The notes under the pieces are model-generated. The model was not told the origin of the DNA. It made no database searches and saw nothing but the letters and a program-made list of their open reading frames with translations. Both the position numbers and the translations under genes were made by a program. A DNA stretch of 64,000 bases. Origin: Gautieria morchelliformis. Lineage: Eukaryota > Basidiomycota > Agaricomycetes > Gomphales > Gomphaceae. Numbering within the stretch: the stretch's first letter is position 1; each line of letters begins with the position of its first letter. The DNA lies in contig WHVA01000022.1 in NCBI GenBank assembly GCA_015179125.1, forward strand, positions 124,001 through 188,000, given 5' to 3'. Positions 23,615 to 34,960 of this stretch are shown piece after piece.

Positions 23615-24645
23615 TGTCAAGATTGGTTTTTAGGCGTTAATATCATGTATTAGTGAACACAACGAATGCCTGAATAATTTGTGCGAATAAGTATGCCGTT
23701 CGGCGAATAAGTGAACCGATGAAGGTTCACGAAACAAAAGGGTTGCCCGAAAGGGGCTCGTCCTATCTACAGTCGTAGCGAAATAGCTCGCGGCACTTGA
23801 CGACGCAACGTGCAAGATATCGCGGAAGGGCTGTCTAAGTTTCGACGGTCCCTTCGCTGGCGAAGGTGCTCCTTCGGAGCCCTTCGCCAACAGCACAGAA
23901 AGTAGTTCGAAGGCTAAGGTAACGAAGGCGAAGTATGAGAACTCACCAGTGATGCCTAAGTCCTTGGCTGGTCGAAGATAGAAATCTTCAAGGAGAGGCT
24001 CAAGACGATGATCACAGCGAGGTCAAGTTTGCACAAGATGGACGACGTATGATAATTGAACTGGGGAATATACATGCGAATGTAAACTACTTATACCGAA
24101 TGCTCGTACGGTATCATCGAATAGGAAAGAGGCCGTCACGAGTCAGGGTTAGATAGGGGTGCGCAGTCATGATACTAAGGAGATGGAATAAACATACAAT
24201 AGAGTGAGGGAAGAATGTGAACATGAAATGACGGAGAGTAAAGGGGGAGAAAGCACTTATGGACAAAACCATGTCTTGAGACCCGCATACATGCTACCCT
24301 GCATGGACTCTTCGTTTACTGGGTTGATCCCGCACGACCTATGGAAGGAACACCCTGTGAACACACCTTGGCCATACGAACACCCAATGGGGTTGGATTA
24401 AGAAGATGATGGGGCTAATGATGAACCATCATGCCGGGTGACTGGTATCGATCATATTTGATGGCGTGCCTGCTGGCAAAATGGGCGAGCAGCGAATAGT
24501 GGTTCGGAGGATGGGGCGAACGACGAGTAGAGTGGATGTAGAGGAGGAGTGGTCGGTAGGTGCGGAGAACTCTGATGAAGATGCTAGGGAGTGACGAGGG
24601 GGAACATGAAGGTAACGCGGTAGGAGAAATAAACCGGTCATGACA
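23615..24645 (-). repeat. Family-C solo LTR, copy C2 (inverted)
   Basis: The segment starts TGTCAAGATTGG and ends CCGGTCATGACA, the reverse complement of C1, and is 1,031 bp. Direct repeats CCCAC flank it at 23610-23614 and 24646-24650, so this is a true solo-LTR insertion. With C1 it makes a near-palindrome of about 1 kb per arm with a 78-bp loop. Confidence 0.9.
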
Positions 24646-24736
24646 CCCACACCACATCTATTCGCGGGACAGCCTTACCGTTTCGAAGGTCGCCTTCCCC
24701 CGCACTGAACATTTTCTCAGACTCCCATCCCACTCG

Positions 24737-26974
24737 GTGGGCCTGCCCTATTCCCCTTCGTGGGACAACTCCCTTTTTAAACGCCCCTCTCTACAGATTC
24801 CTGCTTCACCTGGCAGGCCTGAGCCTTGTTTATTTGGGGGACAGCCTTACCCCTTCATGGGTCGCCCTTCCCCATACCAATCTTTCACACAGCTTTCTGC
24901 CCTACTTGGCGGACCTGGGCCTTCTCTCTCATTAGACTCTGACTCGTTTTCCACAACTCTTACCCATACCTGTTTTATCCCTTCGAATAACAACCCTATC
25001 AACTCTGTACCACCAACATGCTTATTCGCCTCTATTAGCTCTCATTCCGATTCATCCTTCATCATCCATGTACACCTTCCTGGTCTCTCTAGCTCAATCC
25101 CCACCCTCATTGACTCTGGCGCCACTTCCAATTTCATTGATAGCTCCTTTTCCTCCCGTCCTGGTTTCGTATGTACATCGCTCCGTTCACCGATCGCTCT
25201 CTTGCTTTTTGACGGGAAGCCAGCCACTGCTGGTTTCATTCATGAATACCTAGATACTAGTCTCGCTTTCAGCGACTCCTCTTTGCAGGACATTTCGCTA
25301 CTTGTCACAAAGTTACACCCTTCGGCCGCAATCGTTCTCGGGCTTCTGTGGCTTCGCTCTACAAAACCCACTATCGATTGGGGCTCCCTCTCAATCACCT
25401 TTCCTTCCAACCCCGATTCTATGCTTCCACGAATGACGGTCGCTATGGCCTGTACTGTTACGACCGTTCATTTCCGACTTCCGACCCTCAGTTCCGCCAC
25501 TCCTTCCGCCCCTCCAATAGTTCCGCACAACGTTCCGCCCCTCCGACATTTCCGACATTCCGCCCCTTGTACATTTCCCTTGTTCTTTCGACTCTATTAC
25601 TCGGACCCACCGGACCCACCTCGCCATCCATCAAAACCATATATCCGGTCACCCTTGTAGTTCGTTGTCAGATATGTTTTCCCGACCCCTTGTTCTTTGC
25701 CATTGTTCTACCTTACCCTGAACCCCCCTTGTAGTCCCATTGTTCCCAATTAGTTAGTTCCCACACATTGTACTCGACTTCCGCTTCCTCCGGAATTTGC
25801 TTAGTACAACACCATTACTTGTTGCTCTGCGCCTTGTATAAAAACCCCCTCATGTATGTCTGTTATTCTGCAATCAGATAATCACCTTCGATACTTGATT
25901 TCCTTCGCTCCATCTCCTGTTCTTAGCACAGCGAGTCTAGCAAGATCTCAGTCTCTCCGTCTTCCGCTTTCCGCCTCAGTTCCGCCTCAAGTTCCGACCA
26001 AACCTTTGGCTCAGTACTTTCCAACTTCCGACTCATTTCCGAAATACCTAGGACGATAGTTCATTGGGGGCGCAACCTATAAGTTGAAGCCGCTGTCCTT
26101 TCCAGTTCCGACTTAGTGGAAATCTCGATACGTAACATGTACGATGATTTCCCCGCCGGCTATCTTCGACAGTATCCCCGAACTTCACACTGTGTCAATG
26201 ACTTTGCCACCACCAGTTCCTGGTTCACAGTTGTCCGCGCCATCCTTGGGTTACGTCCCGAATGCGGCGATTGGACCACCTCCCCAGATCCTGGTCTTTC
26301 TACTGGACGTCGCTTCTTCGCCCACTCCTATTCCGAATCTTTCTGGTTACGAACAGATGTTCGACATGGATGGCAAACCCTTACTCCTCTCAACCAAGCC
26401 GATCGAGAATCACTCCTCTGAGTCCCCGATATCGCTTCCTAACAATCTCATCCATCCATTTTCAGTCACAAAAGAACGCATAATAGAAACCGAACCTATT
26501 CGACCAAAAACAGAGCCCATTCTGAGTCATTCTCACCCTTGTACACCATGTACAGAATTACTGACCGATGATCACCTCCCATTCCATTCTTCGCCCCCCG
26601 ACTCACCTTCAACAAAAAGGGCAACACCGCATATAAGCCTAATCAGTGCGTCCGCCTTTGAGCTAATCATAAAACTTGGCGAAGAAGAAACCTTCATGTT
26701 GAACATGCATCCTACCATGCCTCAACCAACTTTGCTTCGCACTGTAGGCAACACCCCAGCCCCAACTACACTCCTCCACGGGAAACCCCTACCAAAGGAC
26801 GAGTTAGAAATGTTCAGGGCTGTGGTACCAGAGGAGTACCATGACTTCTTCGATATCTTTTCGCGTGCTAAAGCCAAAGACCTTCCCCCACATCATTCCT
26901 ACGATCACACCATCGAGATCGAGAATGATGGCACACCACCTCATGGTCCCATATACCCACTCTCGAACATCTGT
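24737..26974 (+). pseudogene. pol: Gypsy-2 Pol: protease and pre-RT region, interrupted by a solo LTR
   Basis: The protease active site is in TLIDSGATSNFID (D-S-G), followed by a VLGLLWLRSTKPTIDWG segment that matches the conserved end of gypsy proteases. After the solo LTR the frame continues through MISPPAIFDSIPELHT to VVPEEYHDFFDIFSRAKA and LPPHHSYDHTIEIE, the pre-RT segment seen in Tf2-like elements. No RT is present. The intact reading across the insertion site is confirmed by the inverted copy at 26975-27691, which has no LTR there. Frame is otherwise free of stops, so this copy was probably disabled by truncation and insertion rather than slow decay. Confidence 0.85.
25456..26137 (-). 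repeat. Solo LTR of the Gypsy-3 family inside Gypsy-2
   Basis: 682 bp, inverted, from TGTTACGACC to GATACGTAACA, with target duplication TGTAC at 25451-25455 and 26138-26142. By eye it differs from the right Gypsy-3 LTR at only about one position (near 25843), so it is recent. The uninterrupted sister copy at 26975-27691 has a single TGTAC at the same site. Confidence 0.95.
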
Positions 26975-27691
26975 TCTCGGTCAAATAGGTTCGGTTTCTA
27001 TTATGCTTTCTTTCGTGGCTAAAAATGGATGGATGAGATCGTTAAGGAGCGATATGGAGGACTCAGAGGAGTGATTCTCGATCGGCTTGTTTGAGAGAAG
27101 TAATGGTTCACCATCCACGTCGAACGTCTGTTCATAACCAGAAAGATTTGGAATAGGAGCGGGCGAGGAAGTGACATCTGGTGGAAGGACCGGGACATAG
27201 GAAGGTGGTCCAATCACTGCGTTCGGGATGTAACCCAAGGATGGCGGGGACGAATGTGAACCAGGAACTGGTGGTGGCGAAGTCATCGATGCAGTGTGGA
27301 GTTCCGGGATACTGTCGAAGATAGCCGGAGGGGAAATCATCGTACAGGCCATAGCGACCGTCATACATGGGAGCATGGAATCGGTGCCGGAGGGAAAGGT
27401 GATCGAGAGAGAGCCCCAATTGAAAATAACATCAATAAAGTATTCATTTAAAAATAAAATAATGGGTTTCGTAGAGCGAAGCCACAGAAGCCTGAGAACG
27501 ATCGCGGCCGAAGGGTGTAACTTTGTAACAAGTAGAGTAATGTCCTGCGAGGAGGAGTCACTGAAAGTGAGGCTAGTATCAAGATATTCGTGAATGAAAC
27601 CAGCAGTGGCTGGTTTCCCATCGAAAAGGGAGAGAGCGATCAGCGAACGGAGTGGTGTACATATGAAACCGGGACGAGAGGAAAAGGAGCT
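26975..27691 (-). mobile_element. Gypsy-2 fragment, inverted copy without the solo LTR
   Basis: On the minus strand this reads the same protease-to-linker region as 25139-25455 plus 26138-26520, with many substitutions. It carries the uninterrupted GCCTGTACGATG site. It also has a 30-40 bp AT-rich insertion near 27430-27466, in the position of the protease/RT linker of the other copy, that breaks the frame. The junction to the plus-strand copy at 26974/26975 is abrupt. Confidence 0.85.
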
Positions 27692-28262
27692 ATCCTCATG
27701 CTATAGGGCATTTTTAAGTTGCTCCAGTTCTGCTCTAGAGTTTTCGCCATATCGAGGGATTGATGAACAGAGGGTTTAACGGATACTAGCAGCAAGGAGA
27801 GACCCTGGTGAGATCGCTTCTCCCAGTCCTCAAGTTGCTTGCGCTCATTGTCCATTGGTGGCAGGGTGTCAATTCTTGACCCTCAGCGATGCGCAGGGCG
27901 TTGATAAACATAAGGGCGGCTTTTAGTGAAAAGGCCCACATTTCCCAGTTTGTCCCATCAAACTTTTTGATTGTTGATAGGAGCTTCGATGTGGTTGTGT
28001 CAGCCATGGTGCCGCTGGCTTGCTGTGAGATGGTGGTATGGTTTTTTGCGTTGATGATTAGGTTAGGTTAAGTTTCAGGGAGGGGGGCCATAACCTATTG
28101 TGAGCAACCTCTATAGGCAGTATCAGGACCTAGACGGCGTCAGAAGAGTGTCTGAAGCGCCGTTGTACACGCATTAGGCATCTATACTAGTTGCTTAGTA
28201 ATACTAACTGTAAAGAGTGGATAGTGCCAACTCGGCGATTGGTCATTCAGATTCATGACACA
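27692..28262 (-). mobile_element. Copia-2 fragment: LTR, primer-binding site and gag start
   Basis: On the minus strand an LTR of about 165 bp (28260-28096) ends at CACAATA, followed by the primer-binding sequence GGTTATGGCCCCCC (28095 downward). A Copia Gag then starts at ATG 28007, where a KKFDGTNWEMWAFSLKAALM segment identifies the family. The fragment is cut at about 27692 against the inverted Gypsy-2 copy. The same tRNA-like GGTTATGG motif marks Copia-3 and Copia-4. Confidence 0.75.
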
Positions 28263-29631
28263 AACAGGCTGCACAGTTGCTATGGCTGCATATAGCAACT
28301 GTTTGGGACTCAGCTGGAAATACTGAGAGAGCCATCCTGCCAGACTTGTGGGTGCTTAGTGACCATAAGTCTGAAAATGCGGCCACCGCCAAGGTGCACG
28401 GCAGAGTTTGAAATAGAGCTCCCGGAACAGAGTTGTGGGTGCTAGAGGATGCACAACTCTGTAATGACAGAAAAATGGTAGTTTGAGCCATGGAGGCTTT
28501 GGAAAAATAAGGAAAAATAATATAGGATAACTAGAGGAATGTTTGAAAAGCCTTTCCCCAGGTATATTAACAGCATACAGGAACTGTTAATTCTTCAAAG
28601 GTGTTTTTACATGGTGTCGAGACAAAACAGAAAAGACTAGGGCTGGTTGAGCAGCCTTCCTTGGCTGGTTGAACAGCCATTCCCCTACAATATTCCTGTT
28701 TTGGAACCCTTCAAGACTTTGGTGTTATTGCTAACACCTCAATCTATCAGAACGTGTCGTTTACAAGACTCAAAGAATATTAAACAATGCTGCAGCACAA
28801 CTCCAGAAATAATTTAATATTTGTACCTTGGTTGCAATCCGCATAAAAACTAGTCCAAGTTAATACGGATGGAAGGCAATGGGTTTCTTAGCAGCACTGA
28901 ACAATAAACTAAAAGACTGTAGGTTCAAGGACACTATCGGGGTCCAAGCGTATTCCAAAATATAAAGGAATGTACTTAGCAGGCGAGTTTATAAATGGAC
29001 TGCCCTGATAATCTACCAGCGCACAGCAATAAAACGAGGGATGAACAAGTTTTAGAAGTGACTTGTGAAAGTCTCCAATCAGGAAAATCAACTGATCAGA
29101 TCGTCTCGGGTATTGGAGTGCGAATGGCAAGACTATCAATTGACAGACTCACTCTGTAGAATTACACCCGGAGGATTAGTCCAAGTGGCTAAGCAGTAAA
29201 GTAACTACTTAACAAGGAATTAGACACTAAAGTAAGTGAATAACCCTACCTGGGATTAGCAGCTTAGTAAGATGCAAGTCACACGAGGTCACGTGGATAG
29301 AAGATGTTAGATTGCTAGAATGATGATTCAAGGAGGTCAGAATGGCCTCCTTTTATATTGTAAAATACACAGGATTACATAAAATGGGGTTCTTCTATCT
29401 ATTAGGCGAGTGATGTCAAAAGTAAATATTTGCACTGCTGAAACACACCCTCGTAACTATTGCAGTGTGTTTGTGCAAAGAAATTGGAAATAGATAGCCA
29501 ATCACTTCCCTGGTTTGCACAGCCTTACACAGCCTTACACAGCCTTGCACTGACCTGCACAGCCCTACACAGCCGCTATGACATCAAGGGACCTATTTGG
29601 TGTCATAGCGTTGCGTTTGGAGGATCCATTC

Positions 29632-31455
29632 TGTCATGACGGGTTTATTTCCCATACTCAGATGCTCAGTTTTCCTATTTTCTCACTCCACCTTCGTGTT
29701 CTTTCCGATCGCCATTGTCATGTTCGGCAACCGATGCTGGCTGTTCGCGCCAATTACCATCACCACGCCGTCAAACGCACGATCGACGTCTTTGGACTGA
29801 CTTGGCAGTCATCACTGGGTCTACCACCTCCTCTGCTCGACCCTCTTCCGATGGTGTTCTGATAAATTGGATTGTCATGACCTGTGTATTTCCTGCACCT
29901 TGGTGTCCCCATTTTCCCTTTCGCTACTCCTCCTCAGTGTTCGCTCGGCTTCGCCCTCCACCCCGACCTCTCCTCCCCTATGTCACCTCTGTTCGGCCTT
30001 CCTTGCATTTCGCCGAATGGCCATTCGCTACTCGCATCATTCGCCAGCAGGCACACCATCAAATACGATCAATACCATTCACCCGGCATAATGGTTCATC
30101 ATTAACCCCATCGTCTTCTTAACCCAACCCCATTGGGTGTTCGTATGGCCAAAGTGTGTTTGTAGGACATCCCTTCCATAGGTCATGTGGGATCAACCCA
30201 GTAAACGAAGAGGCCGTGCAGGGTAGCATGTATGCGGGTCCCAAGACATGGTTTTGTCCATAAGTGCCTTCGCCACCTTTACTCTCCGTCATTTCATGTT
30301 CTCCCTCTTCTCACATTCTATTGTATGTTTATTTCATCTATGTTGTATCATGACTGCGCACCTCTATCCAACCCTGACTTGTGACGGCCTCTTTCCTATT
30401 CGCTGATACCTTATGAGCATTCGATATAAGTAGTTTACATTCGCATGTATGTTTCCCAGTTCAATTATCATACATCGTCTATCTTGTGCAGCTTTGACCT
30501 TGCCGTGGTCATCGTCTTAAGTCTTCTCTTGGAGATTTCCATCTTCGACTAGCAGAGGACTTAGGCGGATGCTCACAACTTTTTATTACCTGTAGCTTCA
30601 CCCATTTTATTCTCAAATTATAGAAAAGAAGAGGACGAAAGTATATGCCAATCTTATTGTTGGGCTATAAATAATTTTTATTTTGTCCCTCCCCAAGCGG
30701 CGGCTCCGCCGACGAGAACACCTCTGCCAATTTTTACGTCTCTTCTTATTTTTTCTACCCACTTTTAATATACACTATATCATTATAACTATTCATATAT
30801 ATCACAAATATCTACACAACTACTATTACTCCATATGCTAGTCTAATACTCTCTCATTATAACTAGTCATACTAATACTCCTACTCATATCTGTTACAAG
30901 TATCTCTCCAAGTATCTGTTACTCTATCTTGTAGTCTAATACTCTCTCATATGTATATATATCTTCGAGATGTTTAAATATATACAGAATCATCTAATAA
31001 CATCTATTATTCTCCTTATAAATACTACTATATATTCCTATATGTTGTTATTAATACTCTTATAGTATATATTATATACTCATATATGCTGTATTACATA
31101 ACCATTATGAATATCCTCCTTAGGCATCACTGGTGAGTTCTCATACTTCATCTTCGTTACCTTAGCTTTCGCACCATTTTCTGTGCTGTTGGGGAAGGAG
31201 CACCTTCGCCAGCGAAGGGATTGTCAAGACTTAGACAGCCCTTCCGTGAGACCTTGCACGTTACATCGTCAAGAGCCACGGGCTATTTCGCTACGACTGT
31301 AGATAGTGTAAGCCCCATTTAGGCAAACCCTCTTACCTTGTGAACATTCATTGGTTCACCTATTTGCCGAACGGCATACTTATTCGCACAAGTTATTCGG
31401 GCATTCGCTGTGTTCACTAATACACGATATTAACGCCTGAAAACCAATCTTGACA
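29632..31455 (+). repeat. Family-C LTR, copy C3, split by a MITE
   Basis: The copy starts TGTCATGACGGG and ends AACCAATCTTGACA, with target duplication CATTC at 29627-29631 and 31456-31460. Without the MITE it is about 1.27 kb. Its first 240 bp precede a second TGTCATGACC at 29873, which is where the shorter C1 and C2 copies begin to resemble it closely. Confidence 0.88.
30564..31119. mobile_element. AT-rich MITE with TTA target duplication (Harbinger-like ends)
   Basis: This 556-bp insertion is absent from the other family-C LTRs. Its ends are GGCGGATG... and ...TATCCTCC, so the reverse complement of the right end reads GGAGGATA. TTA is duplicated at 30561-30563 and 31120-31122. A 3-bp T-W-A duplication with GG-rich ends is what PIF/Harbinger elements leave. 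There is no coding capacity; the class assignment is inference. Confidence 0.75.
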
Positions 31456-31986
31456 CATTCATCCAATAGGCTTTATCAAACCTGCACCCTAGTTTTGGCT
31501 TTGTACATCTTTGTGTGACTTTGTACGCAGCATTGCACAGCCATGGTTGCTATGATGCAAGTCATGTGCCAGCTGGGTTTGAATTGCACAGGCTTGTGTA
31601 AGTGGTAGAGGACACATTCAGTCTCAGTGGCTGAGTTTGAGTGAGCCAAGGTACCGGAGTTGTAGGTGCTTGAGTGCCTGCAACTCTGAGTTTACGGTTC
31701 GTGGGAAGCTCTGGTCGGAGTTTGAAACTGAGCGGCTGTGGCAGAGTTGTGGACGTGGGTGGGTTCATAACTCTGCCTGACAGAATAAGGAGTTTTTGAG
31801 CCAGGGAAGCCAAGTTAAATGGCGAAGAAATAAGAGGAAATTCAAGGAATATTTGAATAGAGTTCTCCCAACAATAGCCACATGTATTAGCTACTATCAG
31901 CTGGGAAACCAGGGTTTTAAAGCGATTTTAATCCTTTTTTTGCAAGGCTTTTCGTTAGCAACGGTTCCCACACAATCCCACCTACA

Positions 31987-33319
31987 AAATATTATTTTTT
32001 ATTTGATCCACTTTATTTTGAGAAGGTGGAAAAATTTCCCACAGCTAACAATGATCCTTGGGTAATACTGTTATGACTGTAGGGGAACGGCTGTTCAACC
32101 AGCCAAGGAAGGCTGCTCAACCAGCCCTAGTCTTTTCCTTTTTGTCTTGACAATATGTAAAAACACATTTGAAGAATTAACAGTAGTTGTGTGCTGTTAA
32201 TATAACTGGGGAAAGGCTCTCTAGTTATCTTATATTTTTCCTTATTTTTCCAAAGTCTCCATGGCTCAAACTACCTTTTTTCTGTCATTACAGAGTTGTG
32301 GATCCTCTAGCACCCACAACTCTGTTCCGGGCGCTCTATTTTCAAACTCCGCCGGGCACCTCGGCGGTGGCCGCATTTTCGGACTTATGGTCACCCAAGC
32401 ACCCACAAGTCCGGCAGGATGGCTCCCTCAGTATTTCCAGCTGAGTCCCAAACAGCTGCTATATGCAGCCATAGCAACTGTGCAGCCTGTTTGGCTTCAC
32501 CAAACAATGGGGATCATGGTCAGTCATGACAACTAGGCTGTACCAGGCTATGCTCAGCTGTGCTAAGCAGTGCTCTTAGTAATTATGGCTACAGAGCCCT
32601 AATTGGCTCAGAGCTGCTTACTCAGCTTCTGAGTGCCAAATTCTTGGTTATCTGGAGATACAGCCTCAAAGACTCAACCAATCCAGGCACACCTTGGTGA
32701 GTCAGGAGTACATGACTCAGCCAAGCTGTGGTATGGCACATGACCCTTTTCAGTGAGTCATTCCTGACAAATCAAGCTCTGATTGGTAGGAAGCATGGTA
32801 GAGTCCCCTGGAAACAGCCAGTTTCTTCCAACCCTTTCTTCCATCTTCCACAAGCTTCTTCCCCCATTCCATTAATAGATAGAAGGTTCTACCTGCTTAC
32901 TAAGCCCTTGTACATTACAATATAAAAGGAGGCCCTTTGCCTGCCCTTTGAGCAATCAATCTACCCATCTTCTATCCTACACAGCTTGTGTGACTTGCAC
33001 ATCTTACCTAAGTTCCTAACCCAAACTAGAATACTACTCTTGCTTAGAGTAACTATTCTTAGTTAAGTAGTTGCTTACTGCTTAGCCACTTAGCCTAACA
33101 CGCTGGGTGAAACTCTACAGAGTGAGGTTGGCAATTGATTTTCTTGTCAATTAGCACTCCAATACCCGAGACGAGCTGTTCAGTTGATTTTCCTGTTCAG
33201 TGACATTCACAAGTCAAGTCAAGTTGTGCGCGAAAGCCACTTCACATTACTCTCTCGTTATTGCAGTGCATTGACGTTGGTCGACCCAATCCACTTACAA
33301 ACTCTCCTGCAGAGCATAT
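31987..33319 (+). repeat. Family-D LTR, plus copy, with a 91-bp spacer before it
   Basis: The LTR starts TGTAGGGGAACGGC at 32078 and ends near 33316 (about 1,239 bp). It is homologous to the minus copies at 28262-28689 and 28981-31986, including the shared CCAATACCCGAGACGA segment near 33163. No coding sequence. The spacer 31987-32077 separates it from the divergent minus copy, so the two D LTRs lie head to head. Confidence 0.7.
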
Positions 33320-34156
33320 TGTCATGACGTGTTTATTTCCCATACTCAGATGCCCTGTTTTCCCATTTCTCACTCCACCTCCGTGTTAGTTCCGATCGCC
33401 CTCGCCATGTTGGGCAACCGATCCTCGCTGTTCGTGCCATTTACCATAGCCACGCTGTCAAAGCAAGATCGACTTCTTTGGACTGACTTGGCAGTCATCG
33501 CTGAGCCTATCACCTCCTCTGCTCAACCCTCTTTCGATGATGTTCCTATGATCGGATTGTCATGACATGTGTATTTCCTACACCTTGTTATCCCCATTTC
33601 CCCTTTCGCCACTTCTCCTCCGTGTTCGCTCAGCTTCGCCCTCCACCTCGACAACTCCTGCCCTATGTCATCTCCGTTCGCCCTTCCTCGCATTTCGCCG
33701 AACAGCCACTCGCTGCTCGCATCATTCGCCAGCAGGCACACCATCAAATCACGATCGATATCCCTACCCGGCATGATGGCTTATCAGTAGCTCCATCAGC
33801 TTCTCGGTCCAACCCCCTTTTGGTGTTCATATGAGCAGGGTGTGCTCGTGGGACGTTCTACCCGTAGGTCGTGTGGGACCAACCCAGCAGATGAAGAACC
33901 CGTGCAGGGTGGTGTATATGCGGGCCCCAAGACATGATTTCATACATAGGTGCCTTCGCCACCTTTACTCTCCGTTGTTTCATGTTTGCACTCTTCTCTC
34001 ACTCTATTGTATGTTTATTCCATCTACTTAGTATCATGACTGCGCACCCCTATCCAACCCTGACTCACGATGGCCTCTTTCCTATTCGCTGATACCTTAC
34101 GAGCATTCGATATAAGTAGTTTACATTGGGGGATGGTTGTAACTGTCATACAGATG

Positions 34157-34838
34157 TGTTACGTATCGAGATTTCCACTAAGTCGGAACTGGAAAGGACA
34201 GCGGCTTCAACTTATAGGTTGCGCCCCCAATGAACTATCGTCCTAGGTATTTCGGAAATGAGTCGGAAGTTGGAAAGTACTGAGCCAAAGGTTTGGTCGG
34301 AACTTGAGGCGGAACTGAGGCGGAAAGCGGAAAACGGAGAGACTGAGATCTTGCTAGACTCGCTGTGCTAAGAACAGGAGATGGAGCGAAGGAAATCAAG
34401 TATCGAAGGTGATTATCTGATTGCAGAATAACAGACATACATGAGGGGGTTTTTATACAAAGCGCAGAGCAACAAGTAATGGTGTTGTACTAAGCAAATT
34501 CCGGAGGAAGCGGAAGTCGAGTACAATGTGTGGGAACTAACTAATTGGGAACAATGGGACTACAAGGGGGGTTCAGGGTAAGGTAGAACAATGGCAAAGA
34601 ACAAGGGGTCGGGAAAACATATCTGACAACGAACTACAAGGGTGACCGGATATATGGTTTTGATGGATGGCGAGGTGGGTCCGGTGGGTCCGAGTAATAG
34701 AGTCGAAAGAACAAGGGAAATGTACAAGGGGCGGAATGTCGGAAATGTCGGAGGGGCGGAACGTTGTGCGGAACTATTGGAGGGGCGGAAGGAGTGGCGG
34801 AACTGAGGGTCGGAAGTCGGAAATGAACGGTCGTAACA
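34157..34838 (-). repeat. Gypsy-3 3' LTR
   Basis: 682 bp, plus-strand ends TGTTACG...CGTAACA. By hand count it contains 16 CGGAA words on the plus strand against one TTCCG. A TTTTTATACAAAGC segment near 34450 may be the TATA region. It is followed by the purine tract that primes plus-strand DNA synthesis. Confidence 0.95.
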
Positions 34839-34960
34839 GTATCTCCCTTCTAAGGTCGAGCCCCGCGAGACCACAAGTCGGAATCACGTGACCTGTGAAC
34901 AAACGTGTCGGAGTTTGAAATATAGGCGGGAAACAAGACGCGTCTTCTGTTTACTCCATC

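Larger units (their letters stand above)
24646..26974 (+). mobile_element. Gypsy-2 fragment (gag end, protease, RT linker), plus orientation
   Basis: A proline/serine-rich gag-like part leads into a retroviral-type protease and then the acidic linker that precedes RT, ending at a GPIYPLS segment where homology to Gypsy elements stops. The break at about 26974 is the junction to an inverted copy of the same element. A solo LTR (25456-26137) sits inside it. Confidence 0.8.
28262..31986 (-). mobile_element. Family-D LTR element (minus): full LTR, 291-bp interior, truncated second LTR
   Basis: Read on the minus strand, an LTR begins TGTAGG at 31986, runs to 31461, continues after the nested C3 element at 29631 and ends near 28981, about 1.18 kb in all. 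A 291-bp interior (28980-28690) without any coding capacity follows. A second LTR then begins TGTAGGGGAATGG at 28689 and is cut at 28262 by Copia-2. The LTR carries an AATATAAAAGGAGGCC TATA-like box near 29350. With no gag or pol the element is non-autonomous or gutted. A 12-bp CACAGCCTTA(CA) microrepeat lies at 29517-29575. Confidence 0.65.
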
